DNA from: Staphylococcus marylandisciuri | GTDB taxonomy: Bacteria; Bacillota; Bacilli; Staphylococcales; Staphylococcaceae | DNA length: 64,000 nucleotides | Direction: 5' to 3' | NCBI RefSeq assembly: GCF_025519785.1 | Contig: NZ_JAOPKZ010000013.1 | Coordinates: 30,573-94,572, forward strand | Shown here: positions 39,093-50,025 of the stretch, piece by piece | Position numbering within the stretch: position 1 is the first letter of the stretch | Layout: the number at the start of each line of letters is the position of its first letter | Program-made: the position numbers and the translations under genes | Notes under the pieces: generated by a model | What the model saw: the letters and a program-made list of their open reading frames with translations, nothing else | What the model was told of the DNA's origin: nothing | The model's database searches: none

Positions 39093-39139
39093 GGTTGCAC
39101 CTCTTATATACATATATCTTTTTTATCTTCCGATAATAT

Positions 39140-39168
39140 AAAACCCCGTTAATTTAATAACGGGGTTT
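39140..39168 (-). terminator. terminator after rplL
   Basis: AAAACCCCGTTA pairs with TAACGGGGTTTT across a short loop. In the minus direction it ends in TTTTATATTATC. It lies between rplL and the methyltransferase gene and probably reduces, but may not abolish, readthrough to rpoB. Confidence 0.8.
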
Positions 39169-39342
39169 TCATTTCTCAAAGATTCAGACTGTGAAGTTAT
39201 CTATTTTATAACTAAGTGAGGTAATCACTTAGGCAAGCATCGTCAGCCTGCATGCTTTGATATGATTTGGACATTGTTCTGACATCGCATAAACGTATCT
39301 GCTGTTACACAACGTCACAACAATTCAGTACTGAGAGTAGAA

Positions 39343-39711
39343 TTATTTTAATTCTACTGAAGCTCCAACTTCTTCTAATTGTTCTTTAAGTTTTTCAGCT
39401 TCTTCTTTAGGTAATGCTTCTTTGATTACTTTAGGCGCACCGTCAACTAATTCTTTAGCGTCTTTTAATCCTAAGCCAGTTGCTTCTTTAACTGCTTTAA
39501 CAACTTTGATCTTAGAAGATCCAGCTGAAGTTAACTCAACATCAAATTCAGTTTTTTCTTCAGCAGCATCGCCGCCACCAGCTGCACCGCCAGCTGCTAC
39601 TGGAGCTGCTGCAGTTACACCAAATTCTTCTTCAATTGCTTTAACTAAATCGTTTAATTCTAATACTGACATTTCTTTAATTGACTCAATGATTTGTTCT
39701 TGATTAGCCAT
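39343..39711 (-). CDS. rplL: 50S ribosomal protein L7/L12
   Basis: 122 residues from ATG 39711 behind TGGAGGAAAAA. N-terminal dimerisation helices ([20 protein letters not shown]), an Ala/Gly-rich hinge [15 protein letters not shown] and C-terminal factor-binding domain [20 protein letters not shown]. Ribosomal stalk protein, four or more copies bound to L10. Confidence 0.98.
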   Translation of the reverse strand: MANQEQIIESIKEMSVLELNDLVKAIEEEFGVTAAAPVAAGGAAGGGDAAEEKTEFDVELTSAGSSKIKVVKAVKEATGLGLKDAKELVDGAPKVIKEALPKEEAEKLKEQLEEVGASVELK

Positions 39712-39794
39712 TATTTTTTCCTCCATTTATTAGTTTTTAGTATAGGTTGCATATGAAATCTACAACTTTATAATTACGTTAATTCAACGCGTTA

Positions 39795-40304
39795 TTACTC
39801 AGCGCTTTCTCCTTCTTCTTCGCGAGATTCACCCACAGCTTTAACTGCATAAGCGAAGTTGCGGACTGGTGCTTGTAATACAGATAAAAGCATAGATACA
39901 AGACCGTCGTGAGAAGGTAAAGAACCAACAGTTTTAACTTCTTCTGCTGAGATTAAGCTTCCATCCATGATACCTGTCTTAATTTCAATTGCATCGTGTT
40001 CTTTAGCGAATCCTGCGATAACTTTAGCTGGCGCAACAACATCTTCAGTTGAAGTAGCAACAGCAGTTGGACCTACTAAGAATTCGTCTAAACCATCGAT
40101 ACCCGCTTTTTCAGCTGCACGACGTAACATAGTGTTTTTGTACACTTTGTACTGAACACCAGCTTCACGTAATTGTTTACGTAATTCAGTTACTTCAGCA
40201 ACTGTTAAACCACGGTAGTTGATGAGAACAGTTGAAACTGAGTTTTCAAGTTGTTCAGCGATGCTATCAACATGTTGTTTTTTAGCTTCAATGATTGCAG
40301 ACAT
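39795..40304 (-). CDS. rplJ: 50S ribosomal protein L10
   Basis: 169 residues. N-terminus [20 protein letters not shown], then [20 protein letters not shown] and [12 protein letters not shown]. The base of the stalk, carrying L7/L12 dimers. ATG 40304 follows ATGGAGGTG. Autoregulated through the leader RNA upstream. Confidence 0.98.
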   Translation of the reverse strand: MSAIIEAKKQHVDSIAEQLENSVSTVLINYRGLTVAEVTELRKQLREAGVQYKVYKNTMLRRAAEKAGIDGLDEFLVGPTAVATSTEDVVAPAKVIAGFAKEHDAIEIKTGIMDGSLISAEEVKTVGSLPSHDGLVSMLLSVLQAPVRNFAYAVKAVGESREEEGESAE

Positions 40305-40369
40305 TCAGACACCTCCATTTGTTAAGTTTTTGGTGCTTTTCTTATTTCGAGTTAAAGTATAAACTCAAT

Positions 40370-40515
40370 AAAAAAAGCACTTTCTACCCACGGCAAAAAG
40401 TGCTTGAAACTTCTTTCATCACGTTCAAGTCAATTTTAGCCTCGGTAGGATCAATTTTAAGTTATGACTAACTCCTACTGTCTTAGGTAAAATAATCACA
40501 CTAACCAATATAACG
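40370..40515 (-). promoter_or_regulatory. ribosomal protein L10 leader with attenuator
   Basis: On the minus strand the conserved block CCTACCGAGG (40440-40449) is followed by a terminator hairpin AAGCACTTT/AAAGTGCTT (40375-40405) and a run of T. This is the arrangement of the Firmicutes L10 leader, in which the L10-L12 complex binds the mRNA to control rplJL. Confidence 0.85.
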
Positions 40516-40560
40516 GTTTGTTACTCGGTTGTCAATATAACTTTTAATTATATTTAAAAA

Positions 40561-40639
40561 CGAGGTAGAGACATAAAGTTTCCGAGCTCTGGGGGACCGA
40601 TTAACGGCGTCCCAAAAGCAGGATTTTGTCCCGACCTCG
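40561..40639. repeat. CCGATTAACGG-family repeat inside the ribosomal protein cluster
   Basis: CGAGGTAGAGACA at one end and TGTCCCGACCTCG at the other form inverted termini (one or two mismatches) around GGGGGACCGATTAACGGCGT. It occupies the rplA-rplJ interval just past the rplA stop and may terminate the rplKA transcript. Confidence 0.8.
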
Positions 40640-40657
40640 CGTTATCAATTATAAATA

Positions 40658-41353
40658 TTAAAGTTTGAAGCTAGAAGTATCTACTTTAATACCAGGACCC
40701 ATTGTTGTAGTAACATTTACTGATTTAAAGTAAGTACCTTTTGAAGAAGATGGTTTAGCTTTTGCTAATACATCTTGTAAAGCTTTAAAGTTTTCAACTA
40801 ATTTATCAGTATCGAATGACGCTTTACCGATAGAAGCATGAACAATACCTGCTTTTTCAGCACGGTATTCAACTTTACCTGCTTTAATTTCATCTACAGC
40901 TTTTTTAACGTCCATCGTAACTGTACCTGTTTTAGGGTTAGGCATTAAGCCTTTAGGTCCTAATACGCGACCAAGTTTACCAACCTCGCCCATCATATCA
41001 GGTGTAGCAACAACGACGTCAAAGTCGAACCAACCTTGTTGGATTTTGTTCACGTAATCAGACTCACCTACGTAGTCTGCTCCTGCTTCTTCAGCTTCTG
41101 TTGCTTTATCGCCCTTCGCAAATACTAATACACGTTGCGATTTACCAGTTCCGTTTGGAAGCACAACAGCGCCACGGATTTGCTGGTCGTTCTTACGTGT
41201 ATCAATACCTAAACGGAAAGCCACTTCAACAGATGCGTCAAAGTTAGCAATATTCGTTTCTTTAGCTAATTCAATCGCTTCTTCAACACTATAGTGTTTT
41301 TGGCGATCTACTTTTTCAGCTACTTCTTGATACTTTTTACTTTTTTTAGCCAT
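40658..41353 (-). CDS. rplA: 50S ribosomal protein L1
   Basis: 231 residues from ATG 41353 behind AAAGGAGGAAAAG. Family signature region [19 protein letters not shown] is seen as [20 protein letters not shown]1 stalk protein and known translational repressor of its own operon in bacteria. The 206 bp between rplK and rplA is longer than usual and contains a CTTGC/GCAAG hairpin at 41401-41416. Confidence 0.98.
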   Translation of the reverse strand: MAKKSKKYQEVAEKVDRQKHYSVEEAIELAKETNIANFDASVEVAFRLGIDTRKNDQQIRGAVVLPNGTGKSQRVLVFAKGDKATEAEEAGADYVGESDYVNKIQQGWFDFDVVVATPDMMGEVGKLGRVLGPKGLMPNPKTGTVTMDVKKAVDEIKAGKVEYRAEKAGIVHASIGKASFDTDKLVENFKALQDVLAKAKPSSSKGTYFKSVNVTTTMGPGIKVDTSSFKL

Positions 41354-41559
41354 TTCTTTTCCTCCTTTAGTGGTTTTAGCGGAATTTCCTCCCACATTCA
41401 CTTGCTCGTTAGCAAGTTAGGAGCAGACAACAGTACATGATACTCGCGTCAACTTAAACATTAACCGTTTCTCAGTGAGAAGATACCTATCATCTTACTC
41501 ATTACAACACTTAAGCACTGCTATCTGCTTCTGTCATATATCAGTCATTTCATTTCTAA

Positions 41560-41982
41560 TTATTCAACAGTAATACCCATACTGCGGGCAGTACCTTCAA
41601 CAATACGCATAGCCGCTTCTTCATCAGCAGCATTTAAGTCTTGCATTTTAGTATTAGCAATTTCGCGTACTTGATCTTTGGTTACAGTAGCAACTTTGTT
41701 CTTGTTAGGTTCACCTGAACCTTTTTCAATACCAGCTGCTTTTTTAAGTAGTACTGGCGCAGGTGGTGTCTTAGTTACGAAAGTGAATGAACGATCTTCA
41801 TACACTGTAATTTCTACCGGAATAATTAAACCTGCGTCCTCTTGCGTACGTGCGTTGAATTCCTTACAGAATCCCATGATGTTCACACCTGCTTGACCTA
41901 ATGCTGGACCAACTGGTGGTGCTGGGTTTGCTTTACCTGCAGGAATTTGTAATTTAACTACTTTATCTACTTTTTTAGCCAC
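41560..41982 (-). CDS. rplK: 50S ribosomal protein L11
   Basis: 140 residues from GTG 41982, six bases after AAGGAGGTG; ATG 41991 overlaps the binding site and is not used. Contains [20 protein letters not shown] and a C-terminal rRNA-binding domain (KEFNARTQ, then [20 protein letters not shown]). Binds the GTPase-associated centre of 23S rRNA. Confidence 0.98.
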   Translation of the reverse strand: MAKKVDKVVKLQIPAGKANPAPPVGPALGQAGVNIMGFCKEFNARTQEDAGLIIPVEITVYEDRSFTFVTKTPPAPVLLKKAAGIEKGSGEPNKNKVATVTKDQVREIANTKMQDLNAADEEAAMRIVEGTARSMGITVE

Positions 41983-42088
41983 GATGTGCACCTCCTTGAT
42001 ATCGTGATGTGGTCATAGGACTCAGTTTTGCCCTCCCACTCGAAACATTTCGTGACGAAATGTAACGCTCTTAGAGCGCGACCACAGT

Positions 42089-42118
42089 ATTATAACATCA
42101 ACACGAATTAAAAATCAA
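42089..42118 (-). promoter_or_regulatory. rplKA promoter and structured leader
   Basis: Minus strand TTGATT (42113-42118), 18-base spacer, TATAAT (42089-42094). The spacer and -10 box lie in one arm of a 15-base inverted repeat (GTTATAACATCAACA/TGTTGATGTTATAA). The 100-base leader to rplK has two strong hairpins, GCGCTC/GAGCGT and ACATTTCGT/ACGAAATGT, possible L11/L1 autoregulation sites. Confidence 0.6.
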
Positions 42119-42153
42119 TAGGCTGATTTGATGTTGATGTTATAACTAAAATT

Positions 42154-42702
42154 TTATAATTTTTCAATTTGATCAAACTCTACTTCAACCGGTGTTTCTC
42201 GACCAAACATATCTACGAGCACTGTAAGTTTGAATTTGTCAGCTTCTACCTCTTCGACTTCACCAAGTTGGTTAGCGAATGGACCAGAAGTGATGCGTAC
42301 TTGTTCGCCAACTTCTACTTCTACGTCAATTGTCTTTTCATTCATGCCCATTTGTTTTAAGATGAAACGCGCTTCTTCTGGCAATAAAGGATTGGGTTTA
42401 GACCCTGCGCCGGCAGAGCCAACAAAACCAGTAACTCCTGGCGTGTTTCTGACAACATACCAAGAACGATCAGTCATGATGAGTTCAACTAGAACGTATC
42501 CCGGAAAAGTCTTCTTAGTTTGTTTCTTTGCTTTTCCATCTTTGATTTGTGTTTCCTCTTCTTCAGGGATGACAACTCTAAAAATTTGCTCTGTCATATT
42601 CATAGATTCAACACGTTTTTCTAAATTTTTCTTAACTTTATTCTCATAACCAGAGTAAGTATGTACAGCATACCAACGCTTTGCGCCAACTTCTTCAGAC
42701 AT
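42154..42702 (-). CDS. nusG: transcription termination/antitermination factor NusG
   Basis: 182 residues, same length as in S. aureus. NGN domain KRWYAVHTYSGYENKVKKNL to YVVRNTPGVTGFVG, then KOW domain GEQVRITSGPFANQLGEVEE. Binds RNA polymerase clamp and affects pausing. In the usual secE-nusG order. Confidence 0.98.
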   Translation of the reverse strand: MSEEVGAKRWYAVHTYSGYENKVKKNLEKRVESMNMTEQIFRVVIPEEEETQIKDGKAKKQTKKTFPGYVLVELIMTDRSWYVVRNTPGVTGFVGSAGAGSKPNPLLPEEARFILKQMGMNEKTIDVEVEVGEQVRITSGPFANQLGEVEEVEADKFKLTVLVDMFGRETPVEVEFDQIEKL

Positions 42703-42716
42703 GTCGTCACTCCTAA

Positions 42717-42896
42717 CTATTTAATTAACTCGATTACTTGTTTAATTCCTAAGTCTAATGCAAAGAAGAATAGCAAGAAAAATATTACTGTAGAAACTAC
42801 AATAACTGTGTATTTAAATAACTCTTCTTTCGTTGGCCAACTCGTTTTTTCCATTTCAGACTTAACGCCTTGGAAGAAATTTTCTTTTTTAGCCAT
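42717..42896 (-). CDS. secE: preprotein translocase subunit SecE
   Basis: 59 residues from ATG 42896 behind GGGAGGTC. Amphipathic helix [20 protein letters not shown] with the conserved WPT, and a single membrane segment [20 protein letters not shown]. Clamps SecY in the translocon. Between rpmG and nusG. Confidence 0.96.
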   Translation of the reverse strand: MAKKENFFQGVKSEMEKTSWPTKEELFKYTVIVVSTVIFFLLFFFALDLGIKQVIELIK

Positions 42897-43010
42897 CACG
42901 AGACCTCCCATATCCACTATTTTATCTCATCACTTATATCCAACCAGTCTGAGACTCATTCAGACGTTAACTCATTCTCTCGCCTTTCTTAAGCATAGCC
43001 TCTAACTCGA

Positions 43011-43154
43011 TTATTTTGTTTCTTTATGCAGCGTATGTGCATTACATTTAGGGCAATATTTTTTCAAAGCTAAACGACTACGCTCATCATTCGCTTTCGC
43101 TACGTTATAGTTGCGTGTGCCGCAACTTTCACAACTCAAGGGTACTTTAGCCAT
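43011..43154 (-). CDS. rpmG: 50S ribosomal protein L33
   Basis: A 47-residue protein too short for most ORF lists: starts MAKVPLSCESCGTRNYNVAK and ends YCPKCNAHTLHKETK. Both CxxC pairs are present, so this is the zinc-binding (C+) form of L33. The ATG at 43154 is preceded by AAGGTGAG. Its place immediately upstream of secE is standard in Firmicutes. Confidence 0.95.
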   Translation of the reverse strand: MAKVPLSCESCGTRNYNVAKANDERSRLALKKYCPKCNAHTLHKETK

Positions 43155-43272
43155 ACTACTCACCTTGTTCACTATAATACCAGTATACTATACATAACAT
43201 ATTATGAAATTGTCAAACGCCACCTTGATTGTAAAAATGATTGTTATAGTTGTACAGCTACCTTTACTATTG

Positions 43273-43863
43273 CTACTTTAAAGCCTTTGATTTTAAAGCA
43301 CGCTTTAATTTAAGCTTACTACGTTGCACTGCATTGTAAACCGTTTTAACATCCTTACCTAATATACTAGCGATTTCACTTGAGCTGTAATCGTGCATTA
43401 TAAAAGTAATGATCGTTCGTTCAAGAGGACTTAACTTTCCAATTAACAAGACCAATTCTTCTTTATTATTTCTTAATATCATAACATCCATTACAGGATT
43501 AAATTGTTTGAAGTCTTGATACTGTGCTTCACACTCTAGCACGAGACTATGCTGCCGTTGTTGCTGACGTCGTTGTCTGCGAAAATAATCATTTCTTACC
43601 GATTTCACTACTTTACTTACATAATGAGTGATGGGTTGACTCTTGCTGAAGTCAAAGGAAGGTAGCACTAAGAAGAGCTTCAACATTACTTCCTGATATA
43701 AATCTTCCTTGTCAGCACGAGATATAGAATACGTGGATAGTTGAGAGCGAACAATAACATCAATTTGGTTAAACCACCGTTCAAAAATCTCTACATCTTT
43801 AGGCGCTATCAAATTGCAAGGGGTGTTCGTGGTAGAATCTTCTAATGGTGTTCGGATGATCAT
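43273..43863 (-). CDS. sigH: alternative sigma factor SigH-like
   Basis: 196 residues from ATG 43863 behind GGAAAGAGG. Region 2 (SRADKEDLYQEVMLKLFLVL, then SKVVKSVRNDYFRRQRR) and region 4 (LSPLERTIITFIMHDYSSSE, then IASILGKDVKTVYNAVQRSK) are visible. Position between yacP and rpmG-secE-nusG is that of B. subtilis and S. aureus sigH. In S. aureus SigH controls competence genes and is normally nearly silent; I infer the same class here. Confidence 0.88.
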   Translation of the reverse strand: MIIRTPLEDSTTNTPCNLIAPKDVEIFERWFNQIDVIVRSQLSTYSISRADKEDLYQEVMLKLFLVLPSFDFSKSQPITHYVSKVVKSVRNDYFRRQRRQQQRQHSLVLECEAQYQDFKQFNPVMDVMILRNNKEELVLLIGKLSPLERTIITFIMHDYSSSEIASILGKDVKTVYNAVQRSKLKLKRALKSKALK

Positions 43864-43932
43864 AACCTCTTTCCTTTCATTAGAGTAAGGTTATAATATA
43901 GAGTTTAACCACTGAAAATCAAGACCTCTAAA

Positions 43933-44460
43933 TCAGTCATTTTCATGGTTGCCGCGTCTAATTTTTTCAAATTCTTCCAATATTTCATTTGACAACTGAA
44001 TGCGAGTGCGCGGCTTATGTTCAGTGAAGCCTTGCAAGGATTTAGAAACTTCTACCTCGTTCTCTCGCAAGTTTCGCCACATTTCTCTTGAAGAGATACG
44101 GTAAGCTCCCGCTCCAAATATGGCGTGCTGTTCACTCATGTCACTAGTAACCACTGTGATTTGGCGAGTGTGCTTATCATATAAATCATAGACATAACGC
44201 TCAATAAAGCTATCAGCCGTTTCCTTTTCTTTAGTGAAGATAGTTCTTACACCGTGATAAATATGTTCATTCTCTACACCTGCTTGTTCATATGCATCAA
44301 AGACACATATCATCTCATCAGCTACTACTGCATTATAATTAGCGATGGCTATAAGCAACTGTTCTCTTGCTTCTTCAAGGTTCTCTTTAGCTAACTGACT
44401 TAATTCACGCGAGTAACCGATCATATTGTAACCGTCAATAATGAGATAGCGGTCTTTCAT
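43933..44460 (-). CDS. YacP-like NYN-domain RNA endonuclease
   Basis: 175 residues: [20 protein letters not shown] at the N-terminus, then [12 protein letters not shown] and [20 protein letters not shown]. The D, N and D of these blocks form the NYN/PIN acidic site. The B. subtilis relative YacP (Rae1) cleaves mRNA in the ribosome. The ATG overlaps the rlmB stop (ATGA), so they are coupled. Confidence 0.88.
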   Translation of the reverse strand: MKDRYLIIDGYNMIGYSRELSQLAKENLEEAREQLLIAIANYNAVVADEMICVFDAYEQAGVENEHIYHGVRTIFTKEKETADSFIERYVYDLYDKHTRQITVVTSDMSEQHAIFGAGAYRISSREMWRNLRENEVEVSKSLQGFTEHKPRTRIQLSNEILEEFEKIRRGNHEND

Positions 44461-45206
44461 GTCTGCTCTCCTATACGATGCCTCTTACGATAAACTTCAT
44501 ACATCATTAAACTTGCAGCCACTGAAGCGTTTAAACTATTAACGTGACCGACCATAGGGATCTTAATATAGAAGTCGCACTTATCTTTCACTAAGCGACT
44601 CATACCTTGACCTTCACTCCCGATGACGATAGCAAGTGGCATACTCGCGTCCATCTCGCGATAATCCGTTGCGTGATCAGCTTCAGTGCCCACAACCCAA
44701 TAGCCTCTTTCTTTCAATAGTTCAATCGTTTGAGCTAAATTAGTGACCCGCACTACTGGTACGTGTTGAATAGCACCTGTTGAAGCTTTAGCTACCGTTT
44801 GCGTCAGAGCAACTGAACGTCTCTTGGGTATGATAACTCCATCGACACCGCTTGCATCAGCAGTTCTGAGTATAGAACCTAAGTTGTGTGGATCTTCTAA
44901 ACCATCTAATATGAGAATCGTAGATAAAGCATCTTTATTACTTTGCGTTTCTAACAATGAATCTAATGAAGTGTATTCATAAGGTGCCACAAATGCAGCT
45001 ACGCCTTGATGTGGAGCATCTGACAGGTGATCTAATTTAGATTTAGGAACCCTCTGTATTACTAGTTTTTTAGATTTTGCTTTTTTTAATAATTCATTGA
45101 GTTGTTGCTTATTCGCGCTATCTTGCACTAATATTTTATTAATTGTATGACCTGAAGTGATAGCCTCTTTAACAGCGTGTCGACCAACAATTATCATTTC
45201 TTCCAC
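44457..45206 (-). CDS. rlmB: 23S rRNA (guanosine-2'-O-)-methyltransferase, SpoU/TrmH family
   Basis: 249 residues from GTG 45206, preceded by GAGGAAGTG (ATG 45224 and ATG 45197 are alternatives). N-terminal substrate-binding domain [15 protein letters not shown]; SpoU domain with [39 protein letters not shown] and [20 protein letters not shown], the three knot motifs of the family. Located in the cysS-mrnC-rlmB-yacP run. Confidence 0.92.
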   Translation of the reverse strand: MEEMIIVGRHAVKEAITSGHTINKILVQDSANKQQLNELLKKAKSKKLVIQRVPKSKLDHLSDAPHQGVAAFVAPYEYTSLDSLLETQSNKDALSTILILDGLEDPHNLGSILRTADASGVDGVIIPKRRSVALTQTVAKASTGAIQHVPVVRVTNLAQTIELLKERGYWVVGTEADHATDYREMDASMPLAIVIGSEGQGMSRLVKDKCDFYIKIPMVGHVNSLNASVAASLMMYEVYRKRHRIGEQT

Positions 45207-45210
45207 ATTA

Positions 45211-45603
45211 TCACTTCCTCTCATTTACAAGATTTACAATCTTATCTAGTAACTCGGTTAGACGTCTCTCATCATTCTCTAGGTATAGAAAGCCGATCAC
45301 CGCTTCAAGGCCTGAACTTTTACGATACGTTTGAATATCTGTATTCTTTGCTTTCGTATAACTCTTCGCATTACGGCCACGGCGAACGATGTCCAGTTCA
45401 TCCTCAGTAAAAAAGGAATCATCTATCAATTGTTCTAACGTTTGAGCTTGACTTTTAGCTGAAACGTAACGCTTCGCACTCTGGTGAAGTCGGTTCGGTT
45501 TGCTCTGTAACTTCATGACAATATAAGTACGTACGTGTTGATCAAGCACTGCATCACCCATATATGCGAGCGTTAAAGGATTTAACAGTTTCGTCTTCAT
45601 CAT
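45211..45603 (-). CDS. mrnC: Mini-ribonuclease III
   Basis: 130 residues. RNase III catalytic domain without dsRNA-binding domain: [20 protein letters not shown] at the start, [20 protein letters not shown], then [18 protein letters not shown] with acidic catalytic residues. Matures 23S rRNA in Firmicutes. Its start abuts the cysS stop (TAAATGATG). Confidence 0.92.
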   Translation of the reverse strand: MMKTKLLNPLTLAYMGDAVLDQHVRTYIVMKLQSKPNRLHQSAKRYVSAKSQAQTLEQLIDDSFFTEDELDIVRRGRNAKSYTKAKNTDIQTYRKSSGLEAVIGFLYLENDERRLTELLDKIVNLVNERK

Positions 45604-47004
45604 TTACCCTCTTTTAAAACGCACACCTTGAGGCGTGTCTTCTAAGATAATATTTTGCGCTTTTAACTCATCTCGTATTTCATCTGCACGAGCAAAGTTC
45701 TTCTCTTTACGCGCCTGTTCACGTTCTTCTATGAGCGCTTCAATATCTTGGTCGAGCAATGGCGCAGATTCTTTCCCTTTTAACGGTACGCCAAGCACAT
45801 CACTAAGTATCTTATTCGCTTCAATGAAACGCTCAATGACTTTCGTAGAAGTCGTCTGCTCTAGTAAATATTTATTGGCTAACTTCGCTAAATCATACCA
45901 AGCTGTAATAGCATTAGCTGTATTGAAGTCATCATCCATCACTGCCTCGAAACGCTGTAGTATTTGCTCAATCTCATCTAAATAGCTAGGTTGTTCTTTA
46001 ATATTACTAGTGATGTTTGCACGCTCTTCAAGTGCTTGGTAACTATTCCGAATTCGCTCTAATCCTTTTCGAGCGGCATCTACTAAATCTAAATCGTAGT
46101 TGATAGGGCTACGGTAATGCACACTAATCATAAAGAAACGCAATACATCAGGATCAATTTCTTTAATAATGTCATGTACTAGAACAAAATTGCCTAAAGA
46201 TTTACTCATTTTTTCATTATTGATGTTAATAAACCCATTATGCATCCAATATTTCGCAAACGGAGCGTGATTGTGAGCTTCAGACTGAGCGATCTCATTC
46301 TCGTGGTGTGGGAACTGTAAATCTGTGCCACCAGCGTGAATATCTATCGTTGCGCCAAGCTCATGAAAAGCCATCACAGAACATTCAATATGCCAGCCTG
46401 GTCGCCCTTCACCAAACGGGCTTTCCCAACTGATTTCTCCCGGTTTGGCTTTTTTCCATAATGTGAAATCTAAAGCGTCCTCTTTGGCCTCACCTGACTC
46501 AATTCGCGCTCCAACTTTAAGATCATCTATGGATTGATGACTTAATTTACCATAATCTTTAAATTGACGTGTTCGAAAGTAAACATCGCCATCACTCTCA
46601 TATGCATAACCTTCTTCAACTAACTTCTGGATAAATCGAATAATATCATCCATGTGATCCATTACCCGTGGATTAGAAGTTGCTTTTCTCACGTTCAATG
46701 CTTCTATATCTTCATAGAATGCCTCAATAAAACGTTCTGCGATTGCAGGGACAGATTCATTTAGCTCATGAGACCGTTTGATTAACTTATCGTCTACATC
46801 AGTGAAGTTAGATACATACTCAACTTCATAACCTCGATATTCTAAATAACGACGCACTACATCATAATTAATCGCAGGTCGCGCGTTACCGATATGGATA
46901 TAGTTATAAACCGTCGGACCGCAGACATACATTTTAACCTTTCCTGGTTCAAGCGGTTCGAAAGTTTCTTTCTGACGTGTAAGCGTATTATATAATGTAA
47001 TCAT
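45604..47004 (-). CDS. cysS: cysteinyl-tRNA synthetase
   Basis: 466 residues from ATG 47004 (AATGGAGAG upstream). Class I motifs: [16 protein letters not shown] and KMSKSLGN. Zinc ligands in [19 protein letters not shown] and [11 protein letters not shown]. It overlaps cysE by 17 bp, so synthesis and charging of cysteine are coupled under one T-box. Confidence 0.97.
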   Translation of the reverse strand: MITLYNTLTRQKETFEPLEPGKVKMYVCGPTVYNYIHIGNARPAINYDVVRRYLEYRGYEVEYVSNFTDVDDKLIKRSHELNESVPAIAERFIEAFYEDIEALNVRKATSNPRVMDHMDDIIRFIQKLVEEGYAYESDGDVYFRTRQFKDYGKLSHQSIDDLKVGARIESGEAKEDALDFTLWKKAKPGEISWESPFGEGRPGWHIECSVMAFHELGATIDIHAGGTDLQFPHHENEIAQSEAHNHAPFAKYWMHNGFININNEKMSKSLGNFVLVHDIIKEIDPDVLRFFMISVHYRSPINYDLDLVDAARKGLERIRNSYQALEERANITSNIKEQPSYLDEIEQILQRFEAVMDDDFNTANAITAWYDLAKLANKYLLEQTTSTKVIERFIEANKILSDVLGVPLKGKESAPLLDQDIEALIEEREQARKEKNFARADEIRDELKAQNIILEDTPQGVRFKRG

Positions 47005-47638
47005 CTTGAATCTCTCCATTTTTAGTTTTCTCGAGTTGTTTCTCTAATTGCTTAATTTGTTCGTAAATTGGATCAGGTAAGTTGCGGTGATCGAATGTCT
47101 TACCGATACGTCGACCATCTTGTTTAACGATGTGACCTGGTATGCCCACTACAGTAGAATAGCTTGGAACTGGTCTGAGTACAACTGAGTTTGCACCTAT
47201 GTTGACGTTAGAATCTACTTTAATATTACCTAATACCTTCGCTCCCGCAGCAATGAGAACATTATCTCCAATATCAGGGTGACGCTTTCCTTTCTCTTTA
47301 CCAGTACCGCCAAGAGTCACGCCTTGATATATCGTTACATTGTTTCCTATGCGACAAGTCTCTCCAATAATCACACCCATCCCATGGTCAATAAACAAGC
47401 GTTTACCGATTTGCGCTCCAGGATGTATCTCTATGCCTGTAAAGAAACGTGAAATTTGTGATATCAATCGTGCTATTACATATTTTTCTTTTTTGTAAAA
47501 CCAATGTGCGACGAGATGACTCCACACCGCATGCAAACCAGGATACGACAAGACCACTTCAAACGTTGTACGCGCAGCTGGATCTTGCTCAAACACCATT
47601 TTTATATCGTCTTTCATTCTCTTAATTACTTTAAACAT
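46988..47638 (-). CDS. cysE: serine O-acetyltransferase
   Basis: 216 residues from ATG 47638 (ATG 47644 lies on the ribosome binding site GGGGAGG). The left-handed beta helix is apparent: [40 protein letters not shown] and [18 protein letters not shown], with the catalytic histidine in DHGMGV. Makes O-acetylserine, the cysteine precursor. Starts the operon behind a T-box leader. Confidence 0.96.
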   Translation of the reverse strand: MFKVIKRMKDDIKMVFEQDPAARTTFEVVLSYPGLHAVWSHLVAHWFYKKEKYVIARLISQISRFFTGIEIHPGAQIGKRLFIDHGMGVIIGETCRIGNNVTIYQGVTLGGTGKEKGKRHPDIGDNVLIAAGAKVLGNIKVDSNVNIGANSVVLRPVPSYSTVVGIPGHIVKQDGRRIGKTFDHRNLPDPIYEQIKQLEKQLEKTKNGEIQDDYII

Positions 47639-47659
47639 ATTCATACCTCCCCTTTTAAA

Positions 47660-47850
47660 AAAGCACCTCTAACTCAAATTGTTAGAGGTGCAGCGCACGG
47701 TTCCACTCTTCAGTATACGATGCTCCATCGTGCCCCCTGTCTCATGGCAATCATAAGACCTTTCACTTTGGGCGACCTTAACCGCTCTTACTAATGAACC
47801 ATTTCATCAAAGAACAGAGAATGATCTATTCGATGTTATACTCGTATAAT
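47660..47850 (-). promoter_or_regulatory. T-box leader controlling cysE-cysS
   Basis: On the minus strand the T-box sequence AGAGTGGAACCGTGCG (47694-47709) precedes a terminator hairpin GCACCTCTAAC/GTTAGAGGTGC (47663-47691) with a T run. An upstream domain of about 130 bases fits stem I. Uncharged tRNA-Cys should stabilise the antiterminator. I could not place the specifier codon with certainty. Confidence 0.9.
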
Positions 47851-48109
47851 TTAACTCGTTAAACTTATTTAATTCTTTAAACGAAGGTGCATTCAGCAAG
47901 GATAAGCGATGTGCTCACAGCGACCGCACACTCTCTGTACACTCAATACCTAGCGTACTTGTCCTTCGCATTCCAAACAGTTGATAATTTGATTTAAATA
48001 GAGTCGCTCTATCGCGATAGCTTTAGTATCATCATAGATAATTTAACCACTAATTTCAAGATAAAAAGCAGTTATGTGGTAATTAAGATACGTGGACGCT
48101 AGGTGCAGA

Positions 48110-49564
48110 TTAAAGATAGGATTTCAGGCGATTTAAAACCTTATCCTTACCTAATACTTCAATCGTGTTCGGTAACTCTGGTCCATGCATTTGTCCCGTG
48201 ACAGCTACACGGATAGGCATAAATAATTGTTTACCTTTAATACCTGTTTCTTTCTGTACAGATTTGATTGTCTTCTTAATTTCAGTTGCTTCAAATGGTT
48301 CTAGCTCTTCTAGTTTCCCGTATAAATGGCTCATTAGCTCAGGAACTTGTTCACCGTTTACCACTTCTCTCTCTTCTTCACCTAATTCTTGTTCATCTCT
48401 GAAGAACATTTCAGAGAGCGGTACGATTTCACCAGCATAACTCATTTCCTTTTGATAAAGTGCTACTAGTTTACGACCCCACTCTAACTCTTCTTGAGAT
48501 GGCTCTTTAGAAAGTAAGTCGGCTTTAATTAAGTGTGGTAGAGCGAGTTCAAACACAGTTTCAGTATCTTTCGTTTTCATATATTGATTGTTTACCCACG
48601 CAAGTTTTTGCTTATCAAAGAAGGCAGGTGATTTAGATAGACGCTTCTCATCAAAGATCTTAATAAATTCCTCTTTAGAAAAGATTTCTTCTTCGCCCTC
48701 TGGTGACCATCCTAGTAAAGTAATGAAGTTAAATAGCGCTTCTGGAAGGTAACCAAGATCACGATATTGTTCTATAAATTGAAGAATTTGACCATCACGT
48801 TTACTTAGCTTCTTACGCTCTTCATTGACGATGAGAGACATGTGGCCAAAGCGAGGTGCTTCCCAGCCAAATGTGTCATAAATCATTAGCTGCTTAGGTG
48901 TGTTCGAGATATGATCGTCCCCACGAATCACATCAGAAATCTCCATGTAATGATCATCAATCGCTACAGCGAAGTTATACGTTGGTACTCCATCTTTCTT
49001 AACGATTACCCAATCACCGATATTGTTAGAGTCAAATTCGATATCACCTTTAACCATATCAGTGAATTTAAATGTACGATCTTTAGGTACTCTGAAACGA
49101 ATAGATGGTTGGCGTCCTTCAGCTTCAAATTGTTGTCTTTCTTCCTCAGTTAAATGCGCATGCTGTCCTCCGTAACGAGGCATCTCACCACGAGCAATTT
49201 GCGCTTGTCTTTCTTCTTCAAGCTCTTCTTCTGTCATGTAGCATTTGTATGCTTTATCTTCATCTAATAGCTGTTGGATGAGTGGATTGTAGATGTCTCC
49301 CCGTTCTGATTGACGGTAAGGGCCATAGCCTTTATCTTGATCTACTGATTCATCCCAATCGATGCCTAACCACTTTAAGTTATCAAACTGAGATGATTCA
49401 CCATCTTCTAAATTGCGTTTACTATCCGTATCTTCAATACGAATGATGAAATCTCCGTCGTAATGACGAGCATATAAATAGTTAAATAATGCTGTTCTTG
49501 CATTGCCTATATGCAAATAGCCAGTTGGACTCGGTGCGTATCTTACTCTTACGCGATTACTCAT
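48110..49564 (-). CDS. gltX: glutamyl-tRNA synthetase
   Basis: 484 residues, equal to S. aureus. ATG 49564 after CAGGAGTGAACGGA. Class I motifs: [19 protein letters not shown] and KLSKRDG. Probably non-discriminating in this lineage, charging both tRNA-Glu and tRNA-Gln, as the amidotransferase route is used in staphylococci (family knowledge). Separate from the cys operon by 470 bp that contains the T-box. Confidence 0.97.
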   Translation of the reverse strand: MSNRVRVRYAPSPTGYLHIGNARTALFNYLYARHYDGDFIIRIEDTDSKRNLEDGESSQFDNLKWLGIDWDESVDQDKGYGPYRQSERGDIYNPLIQQLLDEDKAYKCYMTEEELEEERQAQIARGEMPRYGGQHAHLTEEERQQFEAEGRQPSIRFRVPKDRTFKFTDMVKGDIEFDSNNIGDWVIVKKDGVPTYNFAVAIDDHYMEISDVIRGDDHISNTPKQLMIYDTFGWEAPRFGHMSLIVNEERKKLSKRDGQILQFIEQYRDLGYLPEALFNFITLLGWSPEGEEEIFSKEEFIKIFDEKRLSKSPAFFDKQKLAWVNNQYMKTKDTETVFELALPHLIKADLLSKEPSQEELEWGRKLVALYQKEMSYAGEIVPLSEMFFRDEQELGEEEREVVNGEQVPELMSHLYGKLEELEPFEATEIKKTIKSVQKETGIKGKQLFMPIRVAVTGQMHGPELPNTIEVLGKDKVLNRLKSYL

Positions 49565-50025
49565 TCCGTTCACTCCTGTAAAATATTGTTCATTTAAATT
49601 TTCTTACTATTGTATAAGGTTGAATTTTGCCAGCATGAGCTTTTTACATTGTTGTAATCTCAATGCTTGAGAAGAGAAAAAGTGATTCAATCCATCTCTA
49701 AATTATAAAATACAGCAACAGTGCTCCATTTACCTCACAGTACATTTACTTATGAGCGTTTCAAATATGCTTCGCTAAAAAGAGGATTACTTTACTCAAA
49801 GTTGTACCTATCCTTAAATGGCTTACGTTAATTTATCTCACTCTCTTTTTCTCGAGTACTATTGTAGCACTTATCAGTCGCTTATGATAACCCCCTAGCA
49901 TATAGGAAGCTCTTAATCTTAATGAGGCGAAATAACCACGCATCACTCACTACAACAAACATACTATCGTTTAGCTGTTGTACTCTATGCTAAACGGTTT
50001 CATGTGAAACAATTGTCAGCTTGCC
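49565..50025. other. intergenic region with candidate gltX promoter
   Basis: 461 bp. On the minus strand TTATCA (49885-49890), 18-base spacer and TACAAT (49861-49866) form the best promoter candidate; it would give gltX a leader near 300 bases. No T-box sequence or reading frame is evident. Confidence 0.4.

Noticed and set aside
41354..41559. Possible small gene between rplK and rplA
   Set aside because: No frame of useful length; better explained as leader with a hairpin, perhaps for L1 autoregulation.
47504..47794. 96-codon plus-strand frame across the cysE start
   Set aside because: It runs antisense through the T-box leader and cysE, and has no ribosome binding site.
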